Assembly: GCA_948146395.1 (NCBI GenBank)
Contig: OX411559.1
Location: 40,487,932 to 40,551,931, forward strand
From: Fragum whitleyi
Taxonomy: Eukaryota; Mollusca; Bivalvia; Cardiida; Cardiidae
Reading direction: 5' to 3'
Length of the DNA stretch: 64,000 nt
Shown here: piece after piece, positions 1 through 24,228 of the stretch
How positions within the stretch are numbered: the first letter of the stretch is position 1
How the letters are laid out: each line of letters begins with the position of its first letter
The notes under the pieces: generated by a model
The model's database searches: none
What the model was told of the DNA's origin: nothing
Seen by the model: the letters and a program-made list of their open reading frames with translations, nothing else
Program-made: the position numbers and the translations under genes

Positions 1-178
1 TTTGGTTCTTGCTTAATTCATTTTGAATGTACATGATGATCTTATTTTTCTAATAACTTTGAGTGTTTTTTGAATGGTTTGAGTGAGTGTTTGGAATGAA
101 TGAATGGAGCGCTGAGTGAGCGATTAAGAATGTTTTCTATTGAGATGAATTTCAATCTCACGGTGTAACTAACTGTAT
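1..178 (+). mobile_element. M1 MITE, right-end fragment
   Basis: This is the right half of the abundant M1 element. It has the shared tract with GAATGAATGGAGCGCTGAG followed by a degenerate terminal CAATCTCACG and TAACTGTA. The left part lies outside the window. M1 has no coding capacity, and its CAGTTA ends next to TA suggest a Tc1/mariner-type non-autonomous element (inference). Confidence 0.7.
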
Positions 179-1155
179 GATTGAGATCTTAAACATGCTG
201 ATGTGTAAGAATGTGAAGAAAGCAAGTTGAACTAGATGGTTTGTTTCAAATAGCAAATTGTCTTGGTGTTGGAATTCAATTGGGCAAAGATATTCATAAT
301 TCAATTAATGATGTGGTGGTAAGGGTTTTATTGGATGAGTTTTGGGTTTTTACAATAAAACATTCATGTAGATAACTGCAAAATGACGGAAAACAAACGA
401 CAATATGTTGCAAAAATATATATTAGCTTTAAAAGTGTATCATCACTTTAAAAAAAGGTATTTATTTCGTAGCTAAGACAGAATTTTACAATATAACACC
501 CTTGTCAAAAGTTAAATGTGTAATAAGGTCGTTCAGAAAGAGAAACTATACCTTTAAAAGAAGCTATAACATAATTCTACGAAAAACAGGTCGCGACCTT
601 ACTAAATAAGCAGATCACGTGATTGGTCTGTGCTAATGCCACAATACTGAGAAAACAGATCGCGACATTACCAAATAAGCAGATCACGTGATTGGCTAGT
701 GCTAATTGTCAATTGCTGACCTAATTGGACTTGACTTATCACATGATTTCCAAATATAGTAATGCAAACATGTGATACTAATATTTTCGTACGCAACTTT
801 CAATAAATGTCGTTTAAAACATAAATTAGCGTGTTAATAATAAACACGAAGTGATAGTTGTGTAATTGTACAGCATTTTTACTTTTTGATGAAATAAACT
901 GTATGTCTTTGTCAAGTTGAGATATACAAAATAGGCCGAAGTGTATTCACATCCTGTTCACGTGATATGTGTTCTCAAGAAACCCGAAATGAAATTATCT
1001 TGTGTTCATTTTGCGGTTTTGTTAAATCTAAGTTGGAATTGCTCCGCATTCCAACTTAACAACATCTTGTAATACCATGAAATATTATTTGTAAAGAAGA
1101 TTGGTTCTAGGGAAGGTATACTTGAGAAGTTTTTTAGAATGGTTAAAAAAAATAG
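179..1155. other. AT-rich flank with no gene recognised
   Basis: No coding signal was recognised. It holds a 68-bp tandem duplication (583-715) and a short perfect hairpin at about 1029-1058 (arms AAGTTGGAAT and ATTCCAACTT). The rest is unassigned AT-rich DNA. Confidence 0.5.
583..715. repeat. 68-bp tandem duplication with repeated ATCACGTGATTGG
   Basis: Two adjacent, nearly identical units (about 583-650 and 651-715) each contain CGCGAC and CAGATCACGTGATTGG. The palindrome ATCACGTGAT is an E-box core and the adjoining ATTGG is an inverted CCAAT box. Whether it works as a promoter or enhancer module is unknown. It lies about 5.3 kb upstream of the eEF1A copy 1 start codon. Confidence 0.7.
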
Positions 1156-1199
1156 TGCGAGAAGTTTCGAACCCAGTCAGTCTGCGCAATCTGACTGGG

Positions 1200-1345
1200 A
1201 TCGATACATCACGGCCTCTTGACCCAAAGGTCCTTGGATCGATTTCCGGGTGTGGCTAGCGATCTTGGTTCTTGCATTGGCCCGCTCATTCGGCGTGAGT
1301 ACTGATGAATTTTCCAGGAAGCAGAATTGAGGGATTAATCTAAGT
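1200..1345 (+). mobile_element. SINE-B copy, 5' degraded
   Basis: It matches the body of the tRNA-headed SINE-B family at 58471-58680: CGGCCTCTTGACCCAAAGG, then a B-box-like tract, CATTGGCCCGCTCATTCGG and TTTTCCAGGAAGCAGAATTG. The A-box end is lost. It abuts an M4-like hairpin fragment (CAGTCAGTCTGCGCAATCTG, about 1173-1200). Confidence 0.7.
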
Positions 1346-1394
1346 TGTGAGAACTTGTTTCCTAATTGGTTCCATTAGTTTTATTTATAACTCG

Positions 1395-1447
1395 CTGATT
1401 TAATTTCATTTCAAAATAATTCACCTTGTCAATTTCACGATTTTTTA
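1395..1447 (-). mobile_element. M1 MITE terminal fragment
   Basis: This short piece contains ATTTCATTTCAAAATAATTC and TTGTCAATTTCACGA, which match one M1 terminus. Compare the full inverted copy at 16383-16822. Confidence 0.6.
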
Positions 1448-1915
1448 AGCTTTACCTTTCGACCCCCTGAACTCTGGATTAAAAATATAACTCATATATA
1501 CAACGTATATATTTCTATCGAAGTAGAATGAAAAGTTATTCAAAGCCTAAATTAAGCTTTTATTCACAATATAAAGCCCGTATTTTTGCAGGGGATTTCA
1601 ATTTCAGAGGCATTCCAGGCTGATAAATAGTAAATCGAATTACTTGGTTTTAACCTTTTATGGCCGAAACGAAATATACCGAAAATATGTTATACGCATA
1701 GCCCGAACGCGCGAAAACGGTTCATTTACTTTAAAAAGCGCACATATTTATACTGTAGATTTCTTTTAAGCGTGCTTTCGTAATTTAGCTTTTGAAATTC
1801 GCGTCTGTTTTCTCCATTTTGTTAGTCTTTTGCTACTTAAAACATTAACATGAAATAAGGCAAAACCTCTGACCGGGGTCGATTGAGGTCTACAGCGTTT
1901 TATATGATTTTCAAA

Positions 1916-2177
1916 TGTGACCGTCACGCGAAAATGAACCATCTGGGTAGTGCGTTAAGTATCGACCCTAGTCAGACTGCGCGGTTTGCACAGACTGACT
2001 AGGGTCGAAACTTTTCGCAATGGGATTATTTTCTGAATCTAGAAAGTTCAATCTACCTTCCAGTGAAAGGATTTTTGAAATGCGACCTCAGGTTGACCAA
2101 TGCTGGACCCAATCTCTTTTTCAAATATTCATTTTATTACTTTCCCAGATGGTCCCTTTTTTGCGTGGCGGTTCACC
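1916..2177. mobile_element. M4 MITE (ends GACCCGTCACGCGAAAA)
   Basis: The left end reads GTGACCGTCACGCGAAAATG and the right end has the inverted counterpart, degraded to TTTTTTGCGTGGCGGTTCAC. Inside is the family hairpin CGACCCTAGTCAGACTGCGC..CAGACTGACTAGGGTCG. Related copies are at 9098-9357 and 37913-38133, with fragments at 19560, 39272, 56960 and 63911. No transposase is present. Confidence 0.75.
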
Positions 2178-2349
2178 AATGATAAAGTTGAAGCTCGCCC
2201 ATATACGACGATTACATCTAGTAAATGATTTAGAGAGGATTGAATGTGTTAAAATATTGAGGTTTTTCATTTGGATTATTTCACAGGTTTGTCGGTGAAA
2301 TTAACATGTAATAATCTAATTTGGAATCTTAGAATTTCTGCAAAATTAT

Positions 2350-2455
2350 TAAGACGTTTGTAAATATAATTGCCAGCCTCCGCGATATAGCTTAAATGTG
2401 ATTGAGAGCGGCGTAAAATTCCATTCAAACATACAAATCAAAAGAATAAAAATCA
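2350..2455 (+). mobile_element. SINE-A 3' fragment
   Basis: The fragment matches the 3' part of SINE-A: GCCTCCGCGATATAGCTTAA, then GAGAGCGGCGTAAAATTCCA and an A/T-rich tail with CAAAC and CAAAT units. It lacks the tRNA-like head. Confidence 0.7.
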
Positions 2456-2532
2456 GGTTTCATGGACGTTCGAACTCATGACATTTGTGGCTGAAGTTGT
2501 TTTTCCGTGACAACTCAGCCACGCAACCTTAA
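2456..2532 (-). repeat. tRNA-like sequence, probably a SINE head
   Basis: On the minus strand this reads GGTTGCGTGGCTGAGTTGTC (A-box-like) followed by ATGAGTTCGAACGTCCATG (B-box-like). The stem pairing needed for a functional tRNA was not evident, so it is called a tRNA-derived SINE relic. A second, weaker one is near 2855-2930. Confidence 0.4.
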
Positions 2533-4170
2533 TGTGTAATAGTCGATAAATAATTATAGATATAACATTGTTTTATCGATTTTAGGAAATTGAAATTTAT
2601 AGACAAGAACATTGACCCGTATCTGTAATTACTATAATTTTTATCGACTGTTTGAAGTAATTTCAGGGAAAAATTCACAAAAGATTGCAAGTTATGAAAT
2701 AAACGACAATACAAATAAGTTCCCGCGTGGATTCTAAAATTATATAGAGTTGATATATCGGGAACGATCCTCGGTCGCTAGTTTGTTTTCCGAAAAGCGA
2801 CGAAAAAGTGAAAACCAGTAAACAACCGTATAGGTAATTAGGTAATGGACATTGCTGGTTCGAACTCGGGACCTATTACAAAGCGGATTGCCATTTCTTA
2901 ACGTCTAGCAACGTATTCATCTTGAACGTAAGGCTGGCTCTGCTACTAGATAATTTACTACGCAATATAGCGTCATTTTTTATTATCATAATTGCACATC
3001 AAACACTTTATTTACCATTCATCTATGGACCACTTAAAACGAATCAAGTGTGAAGCGAGAAAATGTGAAAATACTAAAGCATGTCGATATTTTAATATAT
3101 GGCTCTTACCTTTACCAATTTGTTTTGAAAAGAGAAAGACGAAAAAATAAAGAAGTTAGAAAGAAAAGGAAAGAGTTTGAGACGCATCGATTCGAAAAAA
3201 AGTGTCAAATTGTAGCAAACTATTTCAATGAACTGTTTAAAAATCGAGCTAGTGTACAGTTGCATCGTTCTCTCTCAATACAGTGATCTCGCCATAACTC
3301 GTGTAGGTCTTAACTTTAATTAAACTATCTTTATCTAATAACGCTAACTTGAGCAAGAGTCTAGCTATATTATTTATTATACTCTCTCAGCGTAATAATC
3401 TTGCGATAACTAGAGCATAAGCCCATATCTTTGGCTCATCCTTAATACAGCGACCTTGCGAAAAGAGAGCAAATACATAATGCAAGGATTATAATACACG
3501 TGCAATTGTTTCATACAAACTTTAGACAGTGTGATCATGTGATGACTCGAACAAGTTTCGTGTTGTGACATCTTCTAATCAAGCACTTATCAAAAGGTAA
3601 CTCTTGCAAAAATCACAAAATACGAGTGTCAAGCTGTAACATCCTACCTTAAAGCACCAGTGATTCGATAACTCGATGTTAAGTCCTATAGCCCGGAATT
3701 GTATTTATACAGAAATTACGCGATAATCTTAGCACGTCTTAAGTTTTAGCTTCTTATTCTAAAATCATTAATGATTCGATAGCTAGCGCAATAGTCTCAT
3801 TTTACTATCAAATCTGTATGCCGAGGTCTCGTTATGATTGATCAAGACTAATGTCAATGGTAAAATATACATGTAATCCCAATGTATTAACAAGACAAAA
3901 TTTTGATGCAATGCATCAAAGTAGGCCGCAAGTTATTTGGTTATCATCAATGAATAATGTATTTTTTTTTATAAAAATATTTTTTTGCAAACAATACCTA
4001 TCTAGATTTTAAAGATTTTAACAACAATTATGGCCCTACTTTAGCATGCACACCCGGCTTAAATACACTAAGGAGTACTTTATTTCAACATAGGCACAAT
4101 GAATTACACATGATGGTAAAGTGATTGCCTTTTTTAACTTGTCCGTTTTCTAAGAAAACTTGAGGTATGG
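2533..4170. other. intergenic DNA, nothing recognised
   Basis: No coding region supported by family similarity was found. A 78-codon lysine-rich frame at 3050-3286 has no recognisable domain and is not called. The stretch contains poly-T and AT-rich runs and a weak tRNA-like match at 2855-2930. Confidence 0.5.
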
Positions 4171-4400
4171 AGATCATTTTAGCGGCGTTGGCATTGTTGT
4201 TGTTGACCTGTTGTTATTGAAGATATCTTCATAAAATTTAGCATGTATGTTCACTATCTCAAGAGCTATCCAGAAAATCAAGGGGCACAACTCTGAAAAA
4301 AGTTTTTGTAAGAGTCCCTTTTTCCACTCAGCTTTTTGTATTATCCAGCACCTGCAGCCAGGCACAGCAAAAGGTTGCACCCATTGGTGGTGCTCTTGTT
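4170..4400. repeat. dispersed-repeat relic
   Basis: It contains AGATATCTTCATAAAATTTA, AAGGGGCACAACTCTGAAAA and TTGTATTATCCAGCACCTGC. This resembles the body of the AGCTCG-type dispersed repeat at 56158-56430, which shares CTGAAAGC, AACTTTGCACAC, GGGGGATAACTC and CCAGCACTC words. It is diverged and no ends are defined. Confidence 0.4.
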
Positions 4401-5411
4401 AGAATAATATATTTCATCAACCTTCATGCTGACGTATGAGTTATCCGAAGAAATGAGCATAAAGATAGAAAATACAGACTCAAAATAATAGCACAAACAA
4501 TTCTGAAATCAGAACACGAGGTAAAAGATTCAGTTATCATTCAATGGCTGTCATTCAAACTAGTACTAAGACTGCAACTATTTGAAGTAAATGGACCTAC
4601 TTCGGTTGTCCCAAAATAGTTTGGTTAGAAAAAGTGATATGCTCCTTTTGTCGCATTGTTTCAATGCTTGAATAACAGTAACTGGCTTGAAATTATGTTA
4701 TGCTAAGTGCCAGACAACTGCTACATATCACACACAGGATTAGATTAATTAATGTAGAAACATTTATTTTCTAGACCAGAGCTTTGATATAAGTCATCAC
4801 ACACTTTTGTACCAAAAGGATTTCGAGTGTAATTTGTGCACAATGAAGTATTGTGGGTTTTTTTGAAAACCGCATGGACCTGCTTAACACTTAAAATGCC
4901 ATTTTTACTATATGTTTAACAAGACCAAAACAGACAGGAGTGTAACCATAGATATATCTCCTGTGAGAATCACTTTGATGTGAAAAAAAAAATGCAGAAA
5001 ACGGGGAAAGAGAGTAAAAACTAGGTCAAACACATGTCTGAGTGATCAGCCATTTTAATGAAATGTGAATATTTGTAAAAACAAGTTCATAGCCAAACAC
5101 CCTGATTTTATTGCTCAATAATTTTCATTACAAAATAAACTTTGAAAAACTGTTGTTTGATTCAGTTTGATTTGCTGCATTATATGATTTTCTATGTTTT
5201 GAATAAAAAGAATGGATAGAATTTATAATAATGTATCTCTTATCCCCCATGGTCATATTCAAAACACATTCAAACTGGTAGGCCGCTTCTGCGGCCTACC
5301 AATCAATAAATGATACGATAATTTTCGCAAAAGTCCAATTTCTTTATTTTTCTATCTTTTTGTAATGAACTTGCGACAATTTAAACAAATTAGTGTCATG
5401 ATATGTCATTC
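4401..5411. other. intergenic DNA, nothing recognised
   Basis: The only structure seen is a short perfect hairpin near 5278-5303 (TAGGCCGC TTCT GCGGCCTA). No coding similarity or defined repeat was seen. Confidence 0.5.
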
Positions 5412-5860
5412 ATTTAACAAAATCGTGAAATTGATAAGGTGAATGATTTAAAAATGAGTTTTGAATGAAATTGAATGAGTGCGAGGAGTGAGCTCTCTGT
5501 GAAATTAAGGGGAGGTAAAGAAAATCGATAATTTTGTTCATTCTAAAATGAACAAAATTAGCGATATTTATTACCCACCCACCCCCATTTATTAAAATAT
5601 GCATACACGCTTTATAAATAGCTTACTATACCTTTAAGAATTTATCAGACGCTTACAACAAAAAATATGTCAGTGAAGTCGATATTTTTTTTCTAGCTAT
5701 ATCTGTTTTGAATGTAGTCGCTGATCTTATCTTTTTTAGTCATGTTTGAGCGTAATTTGAATGTTATGAGCGAGTGTTTGAATAAATGGAGTGATGAGTG
5801 AGCGATTTAAAATGGTTTTAATTGAGATAAATGGCCATCATCACGATGTTATCAAGTGTA
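5412..5860 (+). mobile_element. M1 MITE, near full length
   Basis: It starts near AATCGTGAAATTGATAAG and ends near ATCACGATGTTATCAAGTGTA. The central palindrome is GATAATTTTGTTCATTC..GAACAAAATTAGCGATAT (about 5523-5570), bracketed by GGGGAGGTAA and TTACCCACCC. It lies about 110 bp upstream of eEF1A copy 1 coding exon 1, in the putative 5' UTR intron. Confidence 0.75.
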
Positions 5861-5908
5861 ACGCCTTAATTTTTTTTGACAATTAGAGTCGATAGTTCAA
5901 ACAATTGA

Positions 5909-18245
<12,337 letters not shown>

Positions 18246-18425
18246 AACAGAATGCGATTCTTTGCTAATGATAATATTTATATGCAACCCGTCGGACGAA
18301 AAGAGAAAATCTTGGAAGGTCATGAAATGTCTACTCTACCTAGTGTTCGACAATCGGTTTCAAATCACAATCGGTAATCGGTTTTTAGTTGGAAGAATAA
18401 ATCAACTAATGATCAATTGTACAAT
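18246..18425 (+). terminator. copy 1 3' UTR with AATAAA poly(A) signal
   Basis: The first AATAAA downstream of the stop is at 18396-18401 (GGAAGAATAAATC), about 150 nt after the stop. This is a plausible cleavage signal. No cleavage site can be fixed from sequence alone. Confidence 0.6.
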
Positions 18426-18847
18426 CGTTTTCTTAGAAGTTAATACAGCACTCCCAGTATCATCATTTGAAGAATCTAATGTGAAAGTTTATTTAAACTC
18501 ATAACCTAAACACTCTTTCTGCAGATTTTTCTACCAACTTCATTGCTAAGAATGAAAACAGTTGTAACTGCCTATAAACATATAGGCAGTAACAACCGTT
18601 TCAAGCTGAGCCGTCAAACTGATGTCAGTTTTGATATAAATGTAAAATGCCTTTCATTTATATGTGTTAGGAACTGGTTAATCGATTATGAAATTTCTTA
18701 GTTAATCATCACAATTGGAAGCCCAAACCAACTGATAATCGATCATAATCGATTTATCTGCCCATCACTAACTCTACTCAGACTGCGACAGCAATGCAGT
18801 CTGGGTTGGGTCGAGACTTTAAACAATTGACTGATTTTCTGCATATA
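18426..18847. other. intergenic DNA with a small hairpin
   Basis: It holds a perfect hairpin, GTTGTAACTGCCTATA AACA TATAGGCAGTAACAAC (about 18560-18595, one mismatch), and an M4-like hairpin relic near 18775-18825. No gene was seen. Confidence 0.5.
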
Positions 18848-19194
18848 CAGTAAAACTTGTATTAGGCGACCTCTAACGGGACCACAAAAAGTCGTTATAG
18901 AAAATGGTCGCTTAAGTATAAGTTTGTTTACAAATAAGTAACATACTTTTTTTGATTAGATATATATATCATTGCGAAATTCTCTGTAAACCCATGTTGT
19001 CAAACTCAATAGAATCATCTCAATGAGACGATTCTGGTGAGTTTTAACAATATAGGAATCATTTTAAATAGAGAAACAATTCCTACTTTCAAAGATATTT
19101 TGATTTAAAGGATGGGATTTTGAAAACGGTCGCTTAATAGAAATGGTCGCTGAATAGACGTGATCGCTTGAGCAGTATTGACTGTATAGGATAC
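18848..19194 (-). mobile_element. M2 MITE with TA target-site duplication
   Basis: A 347-bp element, ends CAGTAAAACTTGTATTAGGC and GCTTGAGCAGTATTGACTG, flanked on each side by TA (18846-18847 and 19195-19196). This fits Tc1/mariner-type insertion. The interior carries GCGACC motifs near both ends (AAGTCGTTATAGAAAATGG, GGTCGCTTAATAGAAATGG). Confidence 0.85.
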
Positions 19195-21130
19195 TGAATG
19201 GATGGATAGTTTTAAACCGAATGTAGCAAGTCAAAAACGAGGCTTTTTCGAATTTACGTCTGTTTGCGATGATGAGTTTAATAAATGCAGTTTTTTCGGG
19301 AACAAATTTGAAATTCTTTCTATGATATAATCTAAATTTCTGTGAGATTTTCGGAAATTTCAGAAATTTATCGATTTAATATTTTTTTCCGGAAACACAT
19401 TACGCCGTTTGCGAAATGACATCAGCAAATACATTATTACGTCATGAAAATTTAACGTTGCTATACGTTCTGAGCTTATTTGCACAATTATTCTAATAGT
19501 GTAAAACACCCGTTCATCACTCCCAAGGCGTAGGCAATATTATCAAGAATTATTATTCTAACTTTCTAAGAATGCATTTTAGAAATGCGACCTCTTGTTG
19601 ACCTGTGCTTCAACCAATCTCTTTTCAGATGTTTTTATGGCGATCTCATGGCTTCTTTCGCACATGATAGGTCACCTTTCTAAATTCAAACTTCACATTT
19701 CAAATACATATTTCCATTTTTTTATAATATAATGGTTTCATGGCCAAATTTAAGCAATTCTGAGAAGAGTAATAGGTATGCCACGCATGGATAAATGCGG
19801 GGCGTATCATTTTACTGGCGCCCGTCTGTTCGTAAGTCTGTTTGTTTTTTTTTTCCTGTATGACCTCTTATCTCTGAAATATTTACCTGCGAACAATAAA
19901 AAATTCCAAACTTCCAAATCTGAGATTTATATAGAGGATAATCGTTTGTTTCAGTGTAAAATAGATTTATATTTCATTGGGTGAACAACAAAATGATGAC
20001 GTCACTTATTGGGATCCGCATAGATAACGTCAGATAACGTAGAGTGAAATGAAGGAAAGCGTGGAATAAGCGTTGGGTTATTTCACTGGTACATGTAAGG
20101 CGGTGAGATTATCAAATGATAATCTACCGTTATTTCTCGATAATCCACCGGAAAGCATGAAAGAAAATTCTCATATTTGACATTAAGGTTCATCCAATCA
20201 ATACACATCATTGTCAATCAAAAGGTCATCCGACAAGGTCACGGGCGATATTCAAGGTCAAACTTCTAAAATGTTGTTTTTGAGGGCATTTGAGTACCAC
20301 GAACACATCTCGTTTTTTCCAATGTTTTCTTTGTCTGGAAGCTTAAACAGGGTGGCAATAAAGAAGAGACCTGTTTTACTTCACTTCTAACAATTTTTTT
20401 TTATCGTAAGTCAAAATCACAAATCGTACCTGATGTTTCCAGTCGTTGTTAAATTCTGCCTTGCAATTTATCATTGGAATCTTCTATAGAAGACGATTCC
20501 AATGATATGATGCCTGGCAGAATTCCATATTTAGTTACTACTGTAAAAGTAACTTTAATTTTTGACTTACGCAATGTTAAGTATAATAGGCCCAAAGTTT
20601 ATCCCGAAAATTGGATAGAGCAATTTGAATTCATGGGAGAAAGGGCCTAAAAGTTTTTCTCTGAAAGTATTCTCAATTCACAATAAAGTCTACAACTTTT
20701 ATCTGATTCTCTTGGAACAGGATTATTTTATGGTAATGAAATAAGGAAGGATCCGTCTGGTTTGAAATGTAATCTAAAGAGTTATTGCTAAAAAAAGCAA
20801 AAACATTTCTGCAATATTGGGTTAACCTAAAGAAAATCTTGGCAGTCAGTACGGCGTCCAAGGCCTCCATAAGCCTCTGGTTTATTTGTATAATTCACTG
20901 ACTTGCAAATGCGGTAACTCGTCTATTTTTCACGCTTTTGGCGGGTAAACCATTCTTCAACTAGTCTAATAGGAGAAAAAAAGATTGATGTTGTGTGAAT
21001 CAATGAATATTTCAAACGAATCTTTCAAGCGTGGATAGATTTTATTCATGTTTGTAATATCGATAAAAGGTGTTCAACCGAAGCACATAAGCATACATGT
21101 ATATAAAATCTCTAAATCAAAGGTGTGCTC
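19195..21130. other. intergenic DNA with MITE fragments
   Basis: A partial M4 lies at about 19560-19675 (AAATGCGACCTCTTGTTGAC .. GCACATGATAGGTCAC). An M6 relative spans about 19925-20160 (GAGGATAATCGTTTGTTTCA, TGATGACGTCACTTATT, GGTGAGATTATCAAATGATA). A hairpin near 20472-20505 contains ATTGGAATC..GATTCCAAT. No gene was recognised. Confidence 0.55.
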
Positions 21131-21372
21131 ACACTGTAACCTGTCCTGCGTTCAGCCTCCCCAAGCGGAACAGTTTTCAAACTGTACCCCGCTTTGCACG
21201 CAAGTGCACTTGCAAAGCGGCATACAATTGGAAAGCTGTTAGCACCGCATGGTGATCCTGAACGCAGGGCCTGGCTTCCAATTAAACCCGCTCTGCATAT
21301 GTACTTGCGTGAAAACCGGGGAATAGTTGGCAAACAGTTTGCGCCGTATTTAATGAATGCAGGGCAGATTAT
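21130..21372. mobile_element. M5 palindromic repeat
   Basis: Repeated and inverted blocks include CCTGCGTTCAGCCTCCCCAA, AACTGTACCCCGCTTTGCAC, GTGCACTTGCAAAGCGGCAT, TGATCCTGAACGCAGGGCCT and ATTTAATGAATGCAGGGCAG. Open frames on both strands through it are shadows of the palindrome. Confidence 0.7.
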
Positions 21373-22327
21373 CCCAGTCCTTAACTTCTAACATCCATAC
21401 TGCAAAGAACTTTCTGAAATTGGCAAATTAAAGGTACTTGATTTTGGATCTTACTTGAATGAAAAGGATCAACGAACTTTGAATGAAATTTGATAGGAGG
21501 TAATAGATTATTGAAAGGAGGTTTAGGTAGATTTTGCGCGGTGAGCCGTGAAATCAACTTTTTACTGTTAGATTCTCGTGCCATTTGTTCGAAATAGATA
21601 AAACTGGTTTAAATAGCGCAATAAGAAAGTTTAAAATTTACCTTGTAAACCAACGTTATTGCTTGTCTTAAAACGTAAGGTTCACTCAAACATGTACTTT
21701 CATTATTGCAGTGAAGGGGTCAGGTTTAATTCCTATCATTTGCTTTTTAATCATACCAGATTTACCTATGAAAATGGACTCAGCGCCTACGTCAGAGCTC
21801 AGTTTACAAAATACACCTATAATAGTCGTTCGACGACAGTAGTAATGTTCTATTATCTCCCATTGTTTACGTGTTTTAAGAAAAAAAATGCTCTCTACTC
21901 TATAAATAGATTTGTGTGTTTCTGCAGACAAATCAAACGTTAAAAATCCACATCAGCTAATCAAATCATGGAATGATTTTATCGACTTGAATGAAAATAT
22001 TGAGAGTTTTTGGACGATTTCAGAGCGTTTCGAATGATTGGAGCTGGTATTTTGAATGCATAAATGGGGCCCTTAGCGAGCGACATTTATTTTGTAAGAC
22101 TTTGTTGAGTTTGTCGAATCGACAGTGTTAACCCAGCTTAACAAATACATGTATCTTTTAACCACAGAGCGTAACCTATCGATTGGTGGCTGATGCAATG
22201 CATCTCGTTTTTGATACTCATGAGTGATTTTAGCTCGCCTCTCGTCTTTTTATAAAGGCGATTGCGCAAACTTTGATATTGTAGCAAGGTAGAGTGTGAA
22301 GGAGTGTTTGTCTGTCGTACAAGCAAG
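21373..22327. other. intergenic DNA with an M1 fragment
   Basis: A decayed M1 right arm lies at about 21945-22133 (TTATCGACTTGAATGAAAAT, CAGAGCGTTTCGAATGATTG, GGGGCCCTTAGCGAGCGAC). The rest is unassigned, with no gene recognised. Confidence 0.5.
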
Positions 22328-24083
22328 GGGCCTGTTTCATCAAGCTGTTTAGGACGTATTTTTGTCTTAAAAACGTCCTAGGACATTTTTAAGACACAAA
22401 TCGGGTTTCATCAAACTCGAGATATTTAGGAAGATCCTAAATTTTGTCCCAAACGTAGGACACCGATTTCGGCGTCCTACGTGATACTTTTGTCTTAAAT
22501 GTTGTATCTAAAAGAGATGTGGCTTCTCTTTTCCAAACTTTTGAGGAAGAAAGGACAACTAAAGGGAACTAGAATATTTTGGCCAGATGGGTATGGCAAT
22601 CCTCGTGGTGTTCTTGTTGCAATCTAAAAATTGCTATAGCGGTGTGAATGCGAAGTTATATCGACATTGCAATGATTAGCGCAAGTATGCAGTAGAAGCA
22701 CCGAGCAAATATGTAGAGACAGCACAGAACGCAGAGTGACGATGTCCTCTTTGGGTATTTGCAAAACAGTATACGTGGAGGGCGATGTAGCATCTCGGTA
22801 TCGCCTTTGCAACCGACATAAGATTCTCCAACAAGACAACGAGACCCTCTTGAGTGCGAAACGATAGCTTGGGTTGAGTGTAGTAAGAACGCTTTTTGCA
22901 GGCGATAGCCGAACATTCTGTGTACATTGGTTACGTCGATAAATTTGCTCTATTGCGATATAGGAAATAAGCATAGCAAATAAACAAGAGCATTACAAAC
23001 GCTTACCAACCTCGACTATTGAGTACTCGATATTGGACAAAATTTCTGGACATGATATGTAAGAAAATTGAGTTAGGCTTACCATCTTATTAGTATAAAT
23101 TGCCTTTATCCTCTGTTACAAGTTTCAGCTGATAGTCTTCAGAAATACCAAAGAAATTGCAAAAAAATCATCTCGATTTATATATTTAAAAATATGGTTT
23201 CCTATTTAAAAGATTTAGTCTTTAAACTTCCTTTTCTGCAGAGTTTCTCATTAGTTTTATAAAATCCAGTGGGGCGATTCAGGCCCTCATGGGCCTCTTG
23301 TCAAAAGGAACCATCCTAATGATTATTATTTATTATTTTATTAAAGTTTCAAGCAAATAGGAGGAACAATGTTGACTCTATCGCGATATCATTCTTCAAC
23401 GTTTTGAACAGTGCTTTTGACTTTTATAATTGACTGTGTGAAATAATAGACATTTTGCTTTCCTTAGTAAATTGAAAGGCAACGAAATTGTAACATTGTG
23501 TAGAAAGAAATTAAGAGCGTTAAAGTGATAATTCATGACGAAAGAAATCATGAAATCCGAACTACATAAGTACCGTAATTTTATATAATGTGATATACAA
23601 ATAACAAAAGGAATTCTTTTAAAACGACAATTTTGAGGCACATTTAACCGACCTGAAGCCTGATTTCTGGTAAAGACGGAAAATGTTCTTTTTTCCAAAC
23701 CTTATTATGAAATACATGGTTATTTTTAGCTCAGTTCAACCTCTTGTCTTATAATAAAGGTTAATTCTGATAGAGTTGAATACAACAACTTCGTCTCTTT
23801 GGCGCTTGTAAGCGATGATGAGATCTTTATTAGTTTTCAACATTACTGATATTCCACATTTGAAGGAAAATATATCTACACGGCTATAATTAGTTTGCAC
23901 GTGATTTTTTGGGGGCCTTTTAATCGAGCATAGTTAAATTAGGACAAAGTTTGATGAAACGCAAATGCACGTCCTAGGAACTTTTTAGGATGTTTTGATG
24001 AAACTGACTTACGAACATCCTAGGATGTGTCCTACGACACATTTAAGACACGTCCCAGGACATTTATTGATGAAACAGGCCCA
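22328..24083. mobile_element. ~1.75-kb DNA transposon with GGCCTGTTTCATCAA ends
   Basis: The left end GGCCTGTTTCATCAA and right end TTGATGAAACAGGCC are perfect inverted repeats. A possible CAAGG target duplication flanks them (left GCAAGG before, right CAAGG after). Subterminal regions repeat TTAGGACG, CGTCCTAGGACAT and TAAGACAC in both orientations. Three overlapping minus-strand frames of 83-116 codons at 22624-22974 and a 100-codon one at 23396-23698 show no transposase motif I recognise. The superfamily is unassigned. Confidence 0.8.
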
Positions 24084-24228
24084 AGGTTTATACAGTTAGG
24101 AACATCGTGATATTGACAAATTGGATGCTTTTGGAATGATTTTGAAATGAAAATGAATGAGTGTTTGGGGCAAGTTTCGAATGATTTAAGGCAGGTTACT
24201 AGGTAATAGATAATTTCGTTCAATTGGA

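Noticed and set aside
22624..22974. Transposase gene inside the GGCCTG element
   Set aside because: Three overlapping frames of similar length on the same strand show no catalytic motif, so coding capacity is not supported.
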